NCBI RefSeq assembly: GCF_003051055.1
Contig: NZ_QAON01000009.1
Coordinates: 1-64,000 of the forward strand
Length of the DNA stretch: 64,000 nucleotides
Reading direction: 5' to 3'
From: Agitococcus lubricus
Lineage (GTDB): Bacteria > Pseudomonadota > Gammaproteobacteria > Pseudomonadales > Moraxellaceae
The stretch's first letter is position 1; each line of letters begins with the position of its first letter. The translations under genes and the position numbers were made by a program. The notes beneath the pieces are model-generated. The model saw only the letters and a list, made by a program, of their open reading frames with translations. It had not been told where the DNA came from and ran no database searches. Below are positions 14,795-24,435 of this stretch, piece after piece.

Positions 14795-15793
14795 ATGCGT
14801 GCGTTGGTATTGCTTTACTGTTGTACGTGCTTTCCGTTGACGGCACAGGCGTTTACTGTGGCTTTATGGGGCGATATGCCTTATCAGCGGCATGAAGATG
14901 GCAATGCAACTCACGGCAAATTAGCTAATTTAATCAATGACATCAATAAACATGCCGTCGCATTTAGCGTGTTTACGGGAGACACCAAAGATGGGAGTAC
15001 GGTCTGTCGTGATGAGGTGATTGGTCAACAAACCTTAGCCATGTTTCAACGCTTAACAGCACCCGCTATTTATGTCTTAGGCGATAACAAATGGACAGAC
15101 TGCCATCGGCACAGCAATGGGGCGTATGACAGTTTGGAGCGTTTAGCCTTTTTACGTAACACCTTTTTTAGTCAAGCCTACAGTTTAGGCAAACGCAAAA
15201 TCAGACTGACGCGTCAAGCACACTATCCCGAAAATAGTTACTGGCAACACAAAGGGGTATTATTTGTTGGCTTACATGTGACGGGTAGCCAAAATAATCA
15301 CATCAACATGGCCGATTGTTTACAAGCAGAAAGCGCACGCACAGAGGCAGACTGTGTGGCTAATCAGGCCGAATATCTTGCTCGTGACGAGGCAAATGTG
15401 GCTTTTTTACAACAGAGTTTTGCGCTTGCCAAGCAACAACATTTGGCAGGCATCATGGTGATTATTCAAGCAGATATGGGCTTTGATTTGCCCGAAACGC
15501 CGATAAAAGACGAGCGTGCTGCACCGAATGTGTCTGCTTACAATCGGTTTTTAGGGGAATTAGCCAATCAAACGGCTAATTATCAAGGCCAAGTGTTATT
15601 GGTACATGGTGATACCCACTTTTTTAAGCTCGACAAACCCCTATACAGTCCAACCCGCTTATTAGCAAATTTTAGCCGCTTACAAACCTTTGGTAGTCCG
15701 AATATACATTGGGTGAAAGTGACAATAAATACCCAAACAGCCCATGTGTTTAGGGTAGAGCCAATGCTAGTCAACGCCAACATTTCCCCCTGA
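14795..15793 (+). CDS. secreted calcineurin-like metallophosphoesterase
   Basis: The 332-residue protein starts with a signal peptide (MRALVLLYCCTCFPLTAQA). It then shows metallophosphoesterase-like motifs: VALWGDMPY, FTGDTKDG, VLGDNKWTDCHR (standing for GDN-H) and the late LVHGDTHFF. The metal-binding order D, GD, GDN, HGDTH fits the fold, although HGDTH differs from the usual GHxH. It would act in the periplasm on a phosphoester of unknown identity. The context gives no partner. Confidence 0.78.
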   Translation: MRALVLLYCCTCFPLTAQAFTVALWGDMPYQRHEDGNATHGKLANLINDINKHAVAFSVFTGDTKDGSTVCRDEVIGQQTLAMFQRLTAPAIYVLGDNKWTDCHRHSNGAYDSLERLAFLRNTFFSQAYSLGKRKIRLTRQAHYPENSYWQHKGVLFVGLHVTGSQNNHINMADCLQAESARTEADCVANQAEYLARDEANVAFLQQSFALAKQQHLAGIMVIIQADMGFDLPETPIKDERAAPNVSAYNRFLGELANQTANYQGQVLLVHGDTHFFKLDKPLYSPTRLLANFSRLQTFGSPNIHWVKVTINTQTAHVFRVEPMLVNANISP

Positions 15794-15921
15794 TGGGGTG
15801 ATACACGGGAATTGACCTTAAAGACCACGTATTGAGAAAAAAATACATAGCCAAGCCAATGTTTACGATGTAAACTTTCGCGCATTGTTTTGGGATTTAT
15901 CAGTCCTGTGTTCTTGATTAG

Positions 15922-17967
<2,046 letters not shown>

Positions 17968-17975
17968 GGTGACGG

Positions 17976-18003
17976 GTGTAGGATAATCGATATTGTCCTA
18001 CAC
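17976..18003. other. inverted repeat after fadH
   Basis: GTGTAGGATAAT and ATTGTCCTACAC pair over 12 positions with one mismatch and a 4-base loop. It lies 9 bases past the fadH stop, where a terminator would be expected, but no T-run follows. Confidence 0.5.
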
Positions 18004-18074
18004 AAATTAAAGAGATCATCGACGACAGCAAACAGCTTTGCTAGCATACGCCAAATCAGCAGCGAGTAAATGGT

Positions 18075-19019
18075 ATGTTTGATGTCGTCATCTTGTTCTT
18101 TTTGCTAGGTGTCTTTGCCCGTCTTGTTAAATCTGACTTAAAACTTCCCGACCAACTCTACGAAACTATTTCCATCTATCTTTTATTAGCCATTGGCTTA
18201 AAAGGTGGTTTAGAACTCTCCAAGCAACCCTTATTAACGCTCTTACCAGAAGTCATTTTGTTAATGGCCTTGGGTTTTGCTATTCCATTTTTGTTGTATC
18301 CTTTTTTTAGAGTGCTCAAATTATCGGCTGTTGATAGCAGTGCTTTAGGGGCTCACTATGGCTCGGTGAGTGTAGTCACTTTTGCTATAGTCATGGCGCA
18401 GTTGGCCGCCCAAGAAATCGCGGTAGAAGCGCATGCCCCACTATGGGTGGCGGTGATGGAAGCCCCTGGTTTGGTGGCAGGCGTCTTATTGGCTAAGATG
18501 ATGAGTCGTCAAACTAATAATCAACAAGTGTCGTGGGGTGTTTTAGCCCATGATGTCTTATTTGGTAAAAGCGTCCTTTTGCTTGTTGGTGGCTTATTGA
18601 TAGGTGCGATGGCAGGCGAAAAAGGCATAGCTCCCATCAAAATGGTGTTTATTGACCCGTTCAAAGGCTTGTTAGCTTTTTTCTTGATGGAGTTGGGCTT
18701 AATTGTCGGCAGCCGTCTCAAAGAAAGTACCGTCTTAAGTTGGCGTGTACTGGTGATAGGCCTCTGTGTGCCCCCTGTCTTGGCAGTATTAGGCGCGTTG
18801 GTGGGTATGACGTTGGGTTTGTCAGTCGGTGGTGTTGCGGTTATCGCAACCTTAGCTGCCAGTGCCAGTTATATTGCCGCACCCACAGCGATGCGTATCG
18901 CTGTCCCCGAAGCAAATCCTGCGTTATCCATTACCATTGCCTTAGCGATTACCTTTCCCTTTAATATTGTGATTGGCATTCCCTTGTATATTCAGTTAGC
19001 GAAATATCTCAGTATGTAG
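18075..19019 (+). CDS. SbtA-like sodium-dependent bicarbonate transport family permease
   Basis: The 314-residue inner-membrane protein has about ten hydrophobic segments. Family-typical stretches are KLPDQLYETISIYLLLAIGL, KGGLEL, LGAHYGSVSVVTF and ASYIAAPTAMR. SbtA in cyanobacteria imports bicarbonate with sodium; heterotrophic homologues have unproven substrates. No SbtB-like PII protein or carbonic anhydrase is adjacent. The start ATG at 18075 has only a weak Shine-Dalgarno. It lies between FadH and an alcohol dehydrogenase; the connection to lipid metabolism, such as bicarbonate for carboxylases, is speculative. Confidence 0.87.
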   Translation: MFDVVILFFLLGVFARLVKSDLKLPDQLYETISIYLLLAIGLKGGLELSKQPLLTLLPEVILLMALGFAIPFLLYPFFRVLKLSAVDSSALGAHYGSVSVVTFAIVMAQLAAQEIAVEAHAPLWVAVMEAPGLVAGVLLAKMMSRQTNNQQVSWGVLAHDVLFGKSVLLLVGGLLIGAMAGEKGIAPIKMVFIDPFKGLLAFFLMELGLIVGSRLKESTVLSWRVLVIGLCVPPVLAVLGALVGMTLGLSVGGVAVIATLAASASYIAAPTAMRIAVPEANPALSITIALAITFPFNIVIGIPLYIQLAKYLSM

Positions 19020-19078
19020 ACTGGGTATTTGAAGGTGAATAACGGATATACAACCATCTCGTATGGCATATATTCCGC

Positions 19079-19119
19079 ACTCGTTATCACGTTTCGGGAC
19101 ACGAAATGTGATAGCGAGT
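19079..19119. other. long hairpin upstream of the alcohol dehydrogenase gene
   Basis: ACTCGTTATCACGTTTCG and CGAAATGTGATAGCGAGT form an 18-bp stem with two G-U type mismatches and a 5-base loop. There is no T-tract. It may be an extragenic palindrome or a 3'-end structure of the permease mRNA. Confidence 0.55.
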
Positions 19120-19233
19120 CAGATAAAGTGATGCTATTGTCCTTTTTGCACATGACAGCACACCGCATTTAGGCGTATAGTCAAGAGCATATATTAGTAC
19201 CATAGTACCTAAATACAATTATAGGATAGCGCC

Positions 19234-20451
19234 ATGACTTCTTTATTCCTGACCAAAGCGAAAGCCAAAGCCCAATTAGTCGGTATTAAAACGGCAATGA
19301 CCCTGATTCCTGCGCCTAAACCAACCGTATTTTCGGGCGAGGGGGCAGCTCTCAAGGTTTGCCAAGCGATTGCGGGCTTTGGCCATCGCCATGTTTTAGT
19401 GGTATCAGATAAAATCTTAAATAATTTAGGCGTATTAGCCCCCCTTACACAAACTTTAGAGAGTCATGGTGTCAAAGCCACTATTTTTGATGGCGTGTTG
19501 CCAGACCCCACCCAAAGCATTGCAGTGAGTTGTTTACAGCAGTACAAAAATGCAGGCTGTGATTCGGTGTTAGCCGTTGGCGGTGGCTCATCTATTGATG
19601 TGGCTAAAGTGGTGGCATTAGCAGCAACCAATAACAAAACCCCTCAACAATTAGTCGGTATCTTAAAAGGCCGTAAAGCCAGCGCGCCTTTATATGCCGT
19701 GCCAACCACCGCAGGGACAGGCTCAGAAGTGACCGCAGGGGCGGTGATTTCTGATGACCAAACACACGTCAAAGGTTTAGTGATTGACCCCAAAGTTGTG
19801 CCAATTATGGTGGCGCTCGATTCGGGCATTATGGCGGGTATGCCACCTAAGGTCACGGCAGAGACGGGTTTAGATGCTTTAACACATGCGGTAGAAGCCT
19901 TTATTAGTGATTTTGCCGCTCAAGAATCTGATTTATATGCCCGTTCGGCCATTAAGTTGATTGTGCAAAACTTACGGGTTGCCTATAAAGAGCCAAAAAA
20001 TCTAGCGGCTCGTGAGGCCATGGCTTTAGCCTCCCATTATGCAGGTTTGGCGATTAATTTAGCGGGCTTGGGTTATGTGCATGCGATTGCGCATCAATTA
20101 GGTGGGCACTATGGCTTACCGCATGGTTTGAGTAATGCGATTGTCCTGCCGCATGTTTTGGCTTTTTCGCGTCCCGTCATTGATAAACGTTTAGCGGAAT
20201 TAGCGCGTTTTTGCCAACTTGTGCCTCAAGAAGCCTCACAAGCAGTAGCGGCTCAAGCCTTTATGACCGAAGTACAGGGCTTATTAAGTGACTTAAATAT
20301 TAAGTCTGTTGTCCCCAATATGAAGACTGACGATTTTAATGAAATTATGGTTGCTGCCTTCAGTGAGGCACACGGTACTTATGCTGTGCCCAAATACATG
20401 ACCGAGCAAGACTGCCAGCAAATGTTATATGTGATTTCACAAGGCGCATAA
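19234..20451 (+). CDS. iron-containing alcohol dehydrogenase
   Basis: The 405-residue protein belongs to the group III iron-dependent alcohol dehydrogenases. It has the NAD-binding DSVLAVGGGSSIDVAK and AVPTTAGTGSEVTAG stretches, and the metal ligand region GLDALTHAVEAFIS with HAIAHQLGGHYGLPHGLSNA holding the conserved histidines. It interconverts alcohols and aldehydes in the cytosol; substrate is not visible. Upstream, TAGTACC is repeated twice (about 19194-19209), perhaps a regulatory element. It is monocistronic and convergent with the saccharopine-dehydrogenase-like gene. Confidence 0.92.
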   Translation: MTSLFLTKAKAKAQLVGIKTAMTLIPAPKPTVFSGEGAALKVCQAIAGFGHRHVLVVSDKILNNLGVLAPLTQTLESHGVKATIFDGVLPDPTQSIAVSCLQQYKNAGCDSVLAVGGGSSIDVAKVVALAATNNKTPQQLVGILKGRKASAPLYAVPTTAGTGSEVTAGAVISDDQTHVKGLVIDPKVVPIMVALDSGIMAGMPPKVTAETGLDALTHAVEAFISDFAAQESDLYARSAIKLIVQNLRVAYKEPKNLAAREAMALASHYAGLAINLAGLGYVHAIAHQLGGHYGLPHGLSNAIVLPHVLAFSRPVIDKRLAELARFCQLVPQEASQAVAAQAFMTEVQGLLSDLNIKSVVPNMKTDDFNEIMVAAFSEAHGTYAVPKYMTEQDCQQMLYVISQGA

Positions 20452-20464
20452 ACCCCATGACGAC

Positions 20465-20494
20465 GCTCCCTCAAAGCCCATAAGCTGAGGGAGC
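20465..20494. terminator. hairpin between convergent genes
   Basis: GCTCCCTCA and TGAGGGAGC make a perfect 9-bp stem with a 12-base loop between the stops at 20451 and 20508. There is no strong T-tract, so efficiency is uncertain. Confidence 0.5.
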
Positions 20495-20507
20495 ACGCTC
20501 ACCGTAT

Positions 20508-21731
20508 TTAACGTAATTCGGCAAAGGCCAAACCTGCACGCTGCGTTAAACGCATAATTAAGCGTTCCCCCAACAACGTGGCAGGTGTCCAAAAACCACC
20601 CGTTGCTTCGGTTTTGGGGATATCACACGCCAAACACACGGCGGCTTCACCCAACATTTTAGCGGTTGAGCCATAACCAGGGTCACGGTCACCTGTCACT
20701 TTGACGGTGAGTTTTTCACCTTGTTGACCGATACCAAACAGACGTATGTCAAAAAATCCTTTTTCTTGCTGGCGAGGACTCGGCCCTTCACCTGCTTGCG
20801 GGACAATTTTTTCGACGAGCGGTCGGGTGAAAGGTAGAGCTGTCACGGCAACAAAACTCGCTAAACCAACGGCGGTGCCTGCGGCTAACATACTGCCGAG
20901 TAGACCACGGCCTGTGAGCATGGTTTCATCGTATTCAAAAGCAGTGCCGTATTTATAGCCAGACAGAGCATTACTGCGGTGTACGACTTTGGTATTAATA
21001 CCTGCCATGACAAAGGGGGCAGACCAAGCCTGCGCGTCTTTATCGTATTCGGCAAAATTAAGGTTGGGTTGTTTAGGCAGTGTTTGGCTACTAGGTGGGC
21101 ATAAGGCATAGGGATTAGCCATAAAACGGCGTAACTCAGGATTATCAGCCGCTTGTTTAATTAGCTCCATCATACTGGCGACTGTACCGCCCGAAAAGCC
21201 ACCACGAATCGCTTTTACCCGCAATTTGACGCGGGTGAAGGGACGACCAAAACGCTGTTGAGCAATTTGCTGCAAAAAGAATGTCCCTAAATCGGACGGT
21301 AAGGAGTCAAAGCCACAACAGTGAACAATACGCGCACCACTGGCTTGTGCCATACTTTGGTATTGGTCAATCATTTGCGCAATCCATTGCGGTTCGCCCG
21401 TTAAATCACAATAATCTGTGCCTTGTTCGGCACAGACTTTGACCAGCGTTGAGCCATACAGGGCATAAGGGCCAACGGTAGACACAACGGCTTGTGTACG
21501 TTGACACATCGACGCTAAGGCCGATTCATCGTGGGCATCCGCAATGATGACGGCTAGGTCATTAGCGGCTTTGCCTAAGTCTTTTTTGACTTGTGCTAAC
21601 TTACTGGCCGAACGGCCAGCAATCGCCCAACGTAATTGTTGATTAACACCATAAGTTTGGACTAAATAACGTGTTAATAATTGCCCCACAAAACTGGTCG
21701 CACCATACACAATAAGTTGATACTGAGACAT
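20508..21731 (-). CDS. saccharopine dehydrogenase NADP-binding domain protein (trans-acting enoyl reductase type)
   Basis: The 407-residue protein starts with a Rossmann motif (LIVYGATSFVGQLLTRYLV). It then has VVSTVGPYALYGSTLVKVC, YCDLTGEPQWI and HCCGFDSLPSDLGTFFLQ, all characteristic of the saccharopine dehydrogenase-like family that includes mycobacterial trans-acting enoyl reductases. C-terminal motifs are DRDPGYGSTAKMLGEAA and GGFWTPATLLGERL. It probably reduces a double bond in a lipid or polyketide-type substrate with NADPH. Length is normal. It is monocistronic, divergent from the EamA transporter with about 100 bases between the starts. Confidence 0.87.
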   Translation of the reverse strand: MSQYQLIVYGATSFVGQLLTRYLVQTYGVNQQLRWAIAGRSASKLAQVKKDLGKAANDLAVIIADAHDESALASMCQRTQAVVSTVGPYALYGSTLVKVCAEQGTDYCDLTGEPQWIAQMIDQYQSMAQASGARIVHCCGFDSLPSDLGTFFLQQIAQQRFGRPFTRVKLRVKAIRGGFSGGTVASMMELIKQAADNPELRRFMANPYALCPPSSQTLPKQPNLNFAEYDKDAQAWSAPFVMAGINTKVVHRSNALSGYKYGTAFEYDETMLTGRGLLGSMLAAGTAVGLASFVAVTALPFTRPLVEKIVPQAGEGPSPRQQEKGFFDIRLFGIGQQGEKLTVKVTGDRDPGYGSTAKMLGEAAVCLACDIPKTEATGGFWTPATLLGERLIMRLTQRAGLAFAELR

Positions 21732-21829
21732 AAGTGGATAACCTATAACAAATTTAGAGAATAGTACCTGCTTTTAATCAGCACCTTAGCACAATCGTTT
21801 AACAATCTTTCACTTTAGGAGCAAAATAA

Positions 21830-22762
21830 ATGCCTAACGCAGCGAAGGCTGACCTACTTTTAGTCGTTGTCACCTTATTAGCCGCAGTCAGTTGGATTAT
21901 GTCTAAAGAGGCGGTCATGATTATGCCGCCACTGTTATTTATGGGCTTACGTTTTTTATTGGCTTCGGGTTTGTTGGCAGTGATTGGTTGGCAACATTTG
22001 CGCCAATTAGATGCTTATGCCATTAAGCGCAGTATGGTCGCAGGTTTGGTGTTTGCTTTGGGGATGAGTTTGTGGGTGATGGGTTTGTTTACAGGCACAC
22101 ACGTTGGCGAGGGTGCGTTTTTAACCAGTTTGGGTGTGGTGTTAGTGCCTGTGATTGGTAAGCTATTTTTTGGTGAGAAGCAAACGCGCAGTAATTGGCT
22201 AGCGTTGCCTTTTGCTGTTGTTGGATTAGCTTTGTTGTCGTTAAAAAATGGTTTTAATCCCGAGGTGGGGCAGTGGTTTTATGTGACCGCCGCTTTTGTT
22301 TTTGCGTTGTTTTATCGTTTAAATACTTCAGCAGCTAATCAAACGGTGCGCCAATTAGCTAATGGTCAACAACACGTGGTGGCTGGTGTGCCACCGATTG
22401 CTTTAACCTCCATTGTGTTGGCGATGGTGGGCATAGTGGCCAGTATTATTTCGTTGGTTTTTGAGCCGTGGCAAAAAACGATGGCTGAGTTTTCGGGAGC
22501 GATGTTTGGGTGGATTGTGGCCAGCGCGATTATTGGCACAGCGGCACGATTTTTAATTCAAACCTACGCCCAAAGTTTGTCACAGCATACGCATGGTGTG
22601 GTGATTTTGGTGGTTGAACCTGTGTGGGTGGCGTTGTTGGCAGCAGCTTGGTATGGCGAAAGTATGTCAGGTCAACAATTAGTGGGCTGTAGTTTGATTT
22701 TGTTGTCGTTATTGGTGAGTCGTGCCAAAGCATTGAAGGCGTTGTTAAGGTTAGAGGGGTGA
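21830..22762 (+). CDS. DMT family transporter (EamA type)
   Basis: The 310-residue protein has ten hydrophobic segments arranged as two EamA repeats. Typical stretches are VVTLLAAVSWIMSKEAV, GLFTGTHVGEGAFLTSLGVVLVPVIG and, in the second repeat, ARFLIQTYAQSLSQHTHGVVILVVEPVW. Members export metabolites or amino acids across the inner membrane; substrate unknown. AGGAGCA lies upstream of the ATG. A small hydrophilic loop near residue 165-185 separates the two halves. Confidence 0.88.
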   Translation: MPNAAKADLLLVVVTLLAAVSWIMSKEAVMIMPPLLFMGLRFLLASGLLAVIGWQHLRQLDAYAIKRSMVAGLVFALGMSLWVMGLFTGTHVGEGAFLTSLGVVLVPVIGKLFFGEKQTRSNWLALPFAVVGLALLSLKNGFNPEVGQWFYVTAAFVFALFYRLNTSAANQTVRQLANGQQHVVAGVPPIALTSIVLAMVGIVASIISLVFEPWQKTMAEFSGAMFGWIVASAIIGTAARFLIQTYAQSLSQHTHGVVILVVEPVWVALLAAAWYGESMSGQQLVGCSLILLSLLVSRAKALKALLRLEG

Positions 22763-22772
22763 GGTGTGGTAG

Positions 22773-22797
22773 GATGGGTTGAGGGATGAAACCCATC
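22773..22797. repeat. dispersed palindrome GATGGGTT/AACCCATC
   Basis: GATGGGTT and AACCCATC form an 8-bp stem around an 8-base loop, 10 bases after the transporter stop. Repeats with this core (GTAGGATGGGTTGAGG) are scattered between genes of many bacteria. Confidence 0.65.
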
Positions 22798-22859
22798 ATG
22801 TTGATTTGGCTAATAAAGTGAGGGTTTCCTTTGTCAACCTACGCTACCTCACTTTGAGA

Positions 22860-24230
22860 TTAGCTTATAGAGATATCTATCTTATTTGCGGCTATTTCAA
22901 AAAAGCTATCAATTGGTTGATAAAAAGTCCGATAGTTTAGAAATAACTTCAGATGTGGAAATAATTTATTAAACTCTTCAGAATTAACTTGATTTTTGGG
23001 CAAGGTTTGTAGAGTGTGGTAATTATGCCAATCGGCTAACATCCCTAAAATCGAATATGTTCCTACGTCAGATTTATAGACCCTGTGACCTTTATCTAGC
23101 TTACTACCTAAGTAGGCACTGATTTCTAAATCATTAGTCAGTAATTTTTTAAAAGTCTGTATATCTTTTATTTTTAGCACAATAGCATATAGGATAAAAC
23201 TTGCGAAAGTCTCTCTATCTTGGGTGTTTGAAAAAACATATAAGGCAATTGCTTTTTCAATATCTCTTAAGGAGAGTTTAAAAAGATTGGCTAGTGCAAA
23301 AAACTCTAAAGTATTGATACTAACGTCTTGATATTTCTTTAATTCACATTTAATAAAATTAAAGATAGCTGACTCGTAATAGTTGTTAGGATTATCGGAA
23401 TGAGGCTTAGGCAGGCTAAAAAAGAAGTTCACAAATTTGCCTAAATAGGTTGCTGCATCTGTTTCTGAACCATACACTCCTTTAATCGCATGATGAAGTT
23501 GCTCTCGGTTAAGCAATAAGACAAAAACCACATTTTCGACATTAAAAAAGTGTTTAATTCGTTCAATCAGTTTAATAGCAAAGTCAGGTCGACAACGGTC
23601 TAATTCATCAATAAAAATAACAATTGGCTTCTCGTCTTCTTTGGCAAATATTTCTAATTTTTCTTTGAAGTTTTTAATGCTTTGTTTTTCAGATTCGTGA
23701 TTGTCGAACTTTTCTTGAATCCATTCGTTTACTCCTTCTATACTATTTTCTTTAATATTATCAATAACCTCTTTAATATCTTCAGATAATCCAATTTTAC
23801 CTATTGTTATCAATCCCATTAAATTAAGTAAAGATGTTGCTGCTAATGGCAATATAGTTTTCATCACAGATGCGGAGGCCTGAATAAAATCTTGGCTGAT
23901 ACTCTGATGTTTTTTTATCAGTTGAGCAATTTCTGTGGCAATCAACAAAAACGGGTCTTCAACATAATCATTTTCAAAGGCATCTATATAAATCGTTCGA
24001 TAATTTTGTTCATCACTTTGTAAATAAGCATTCCAATGACGACCAAACCATGTTTTACCTTCACCCCAAGGTGTATCAATAGCCAATACAGCACCCGCTT
24101 TTAAACGAGATAGATAATTCGTCATTTTCTTTGCAAATTTTTCACGTTCTAGTACATCGCCTTCAAATGGAGTTTCAATATTATTAAAATCATCAATTTT
24201 ATGGGTTAAATTGTGTAATTGCTCAGACAT
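22860..24230 (-). CDS. KAP family P-loop NTPase
   Basis: The 456-residue protein has Walker A DTPWGEGKTWFG (residues 52-62) and Walker B IVIFIDELDRCRP (203-215). FVLLLNREQLHHAIKGVYG follows, a pattern diagnostic of KAP NTPases. A hydrophobic stretch at about 123-145 is inserted between the Walker motifs, as in KAP proteins that enter the membrane. The C-terminal half is helical and Lys/Asn-rich. KAP proteins act in phage exclusion (PifA) and other membrane-linked defence or signalling roles. It overlaps the upstream HigA-like gene by 25 bases and is last in a cluster with a secreted caspase. The base composition is more AT-rich than that of neighbouring genes. Confidence 0.88.
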   Translation of the reverse strand: MSEQLHNLTHKIDDFNNIETPFEGDVLEREKFAKKMTNYLSRLKAGAVLAIDTPWGEGKTWFGRHWNAYLQSDEQNYRTIYIDAFENDYVEDPFLLIATEIAQLIKKHQSISQDFIQASASVMKTILPLAATSLLNLMGLITIGKIGLSEDIKEVIDNIKENSIEGVNEWIQEKFDNHESEKQSIKNFKEKLEIFAKEDEKPIVIFIDELDRCRPDFAIKLIERIKHFFNVENVVFVLLLNREQLHHAIKGVYGSETDAATYLGKFVNFFFSLPKPHSDNPNNYYESAIFNFIKCELKKYQDVSINTLEFFALANLFKLSLRDIEKAIALYVFSNTQDRETFASFILYAIVLKIKDIQTFKKLLTNDLEISAYLGSKLDKGHRVYKSDVGTYSILGMLADWHNYHTLQTLPKNQVNSEEFNKLFPHLKLFLNYRTFYQPIDSFFEIAANKIDISIS

Positions 24231-24415
24231 TTAATTACTCCCTCACTAGGTCTAAAATCAATATGATAGTATTTGTTTTCATAGGCTTCTATCAGTGTGA
24301 CTAAAATATCACGTTCGTCTGCTTCAAGCGTTCCATCCATTGCTTGAAAAATAGACTCTAAACGAATAAAAGCAGCCGTTAAATCATTATCATTACGAAT
24401 AGGCTTAATATTCAT
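24206..24415 (-). CDS. HigA-type antitoxin N-terminal domain without HTH
   Basis: The 69-residue protein starts MNIKPIRNDNDLTAAFIRLE and continues through ADERDILVTLIEAYENKYYH. This closely resembles the first 60 residues of COG5499 HigA antitoxins, in which a helix-turn-helix domain follows. Here the frame stops after VIKCLSNYTI and no HTH is encoded. GGAG lies 7 bases before the ATG at 24415. It starts 20 bases after the caspase stop and overlaps the KAP gene start, so it is embedded in the operon. It may be a degenerate antitoxin or a domain reused as a small adaptor. Confidence 0.7.
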   Translation of the reverse strand: MNIKPIRNDNDLTAAFIRLESIFQAMDGTLEADERDILVTLIEAYENKYYHIDFRPSEGVIKCLSNYTI

Positions 24416-24435
24416 TAACGGTCTCCACAAGAATC

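Noticed and set aside
24206-24230. Frameshift restoring a HigA HTH domain
   Set aside because: The bases after the stop encode the KAP N-terminus in another frame; no HTH-like sequence is found in the other frames.
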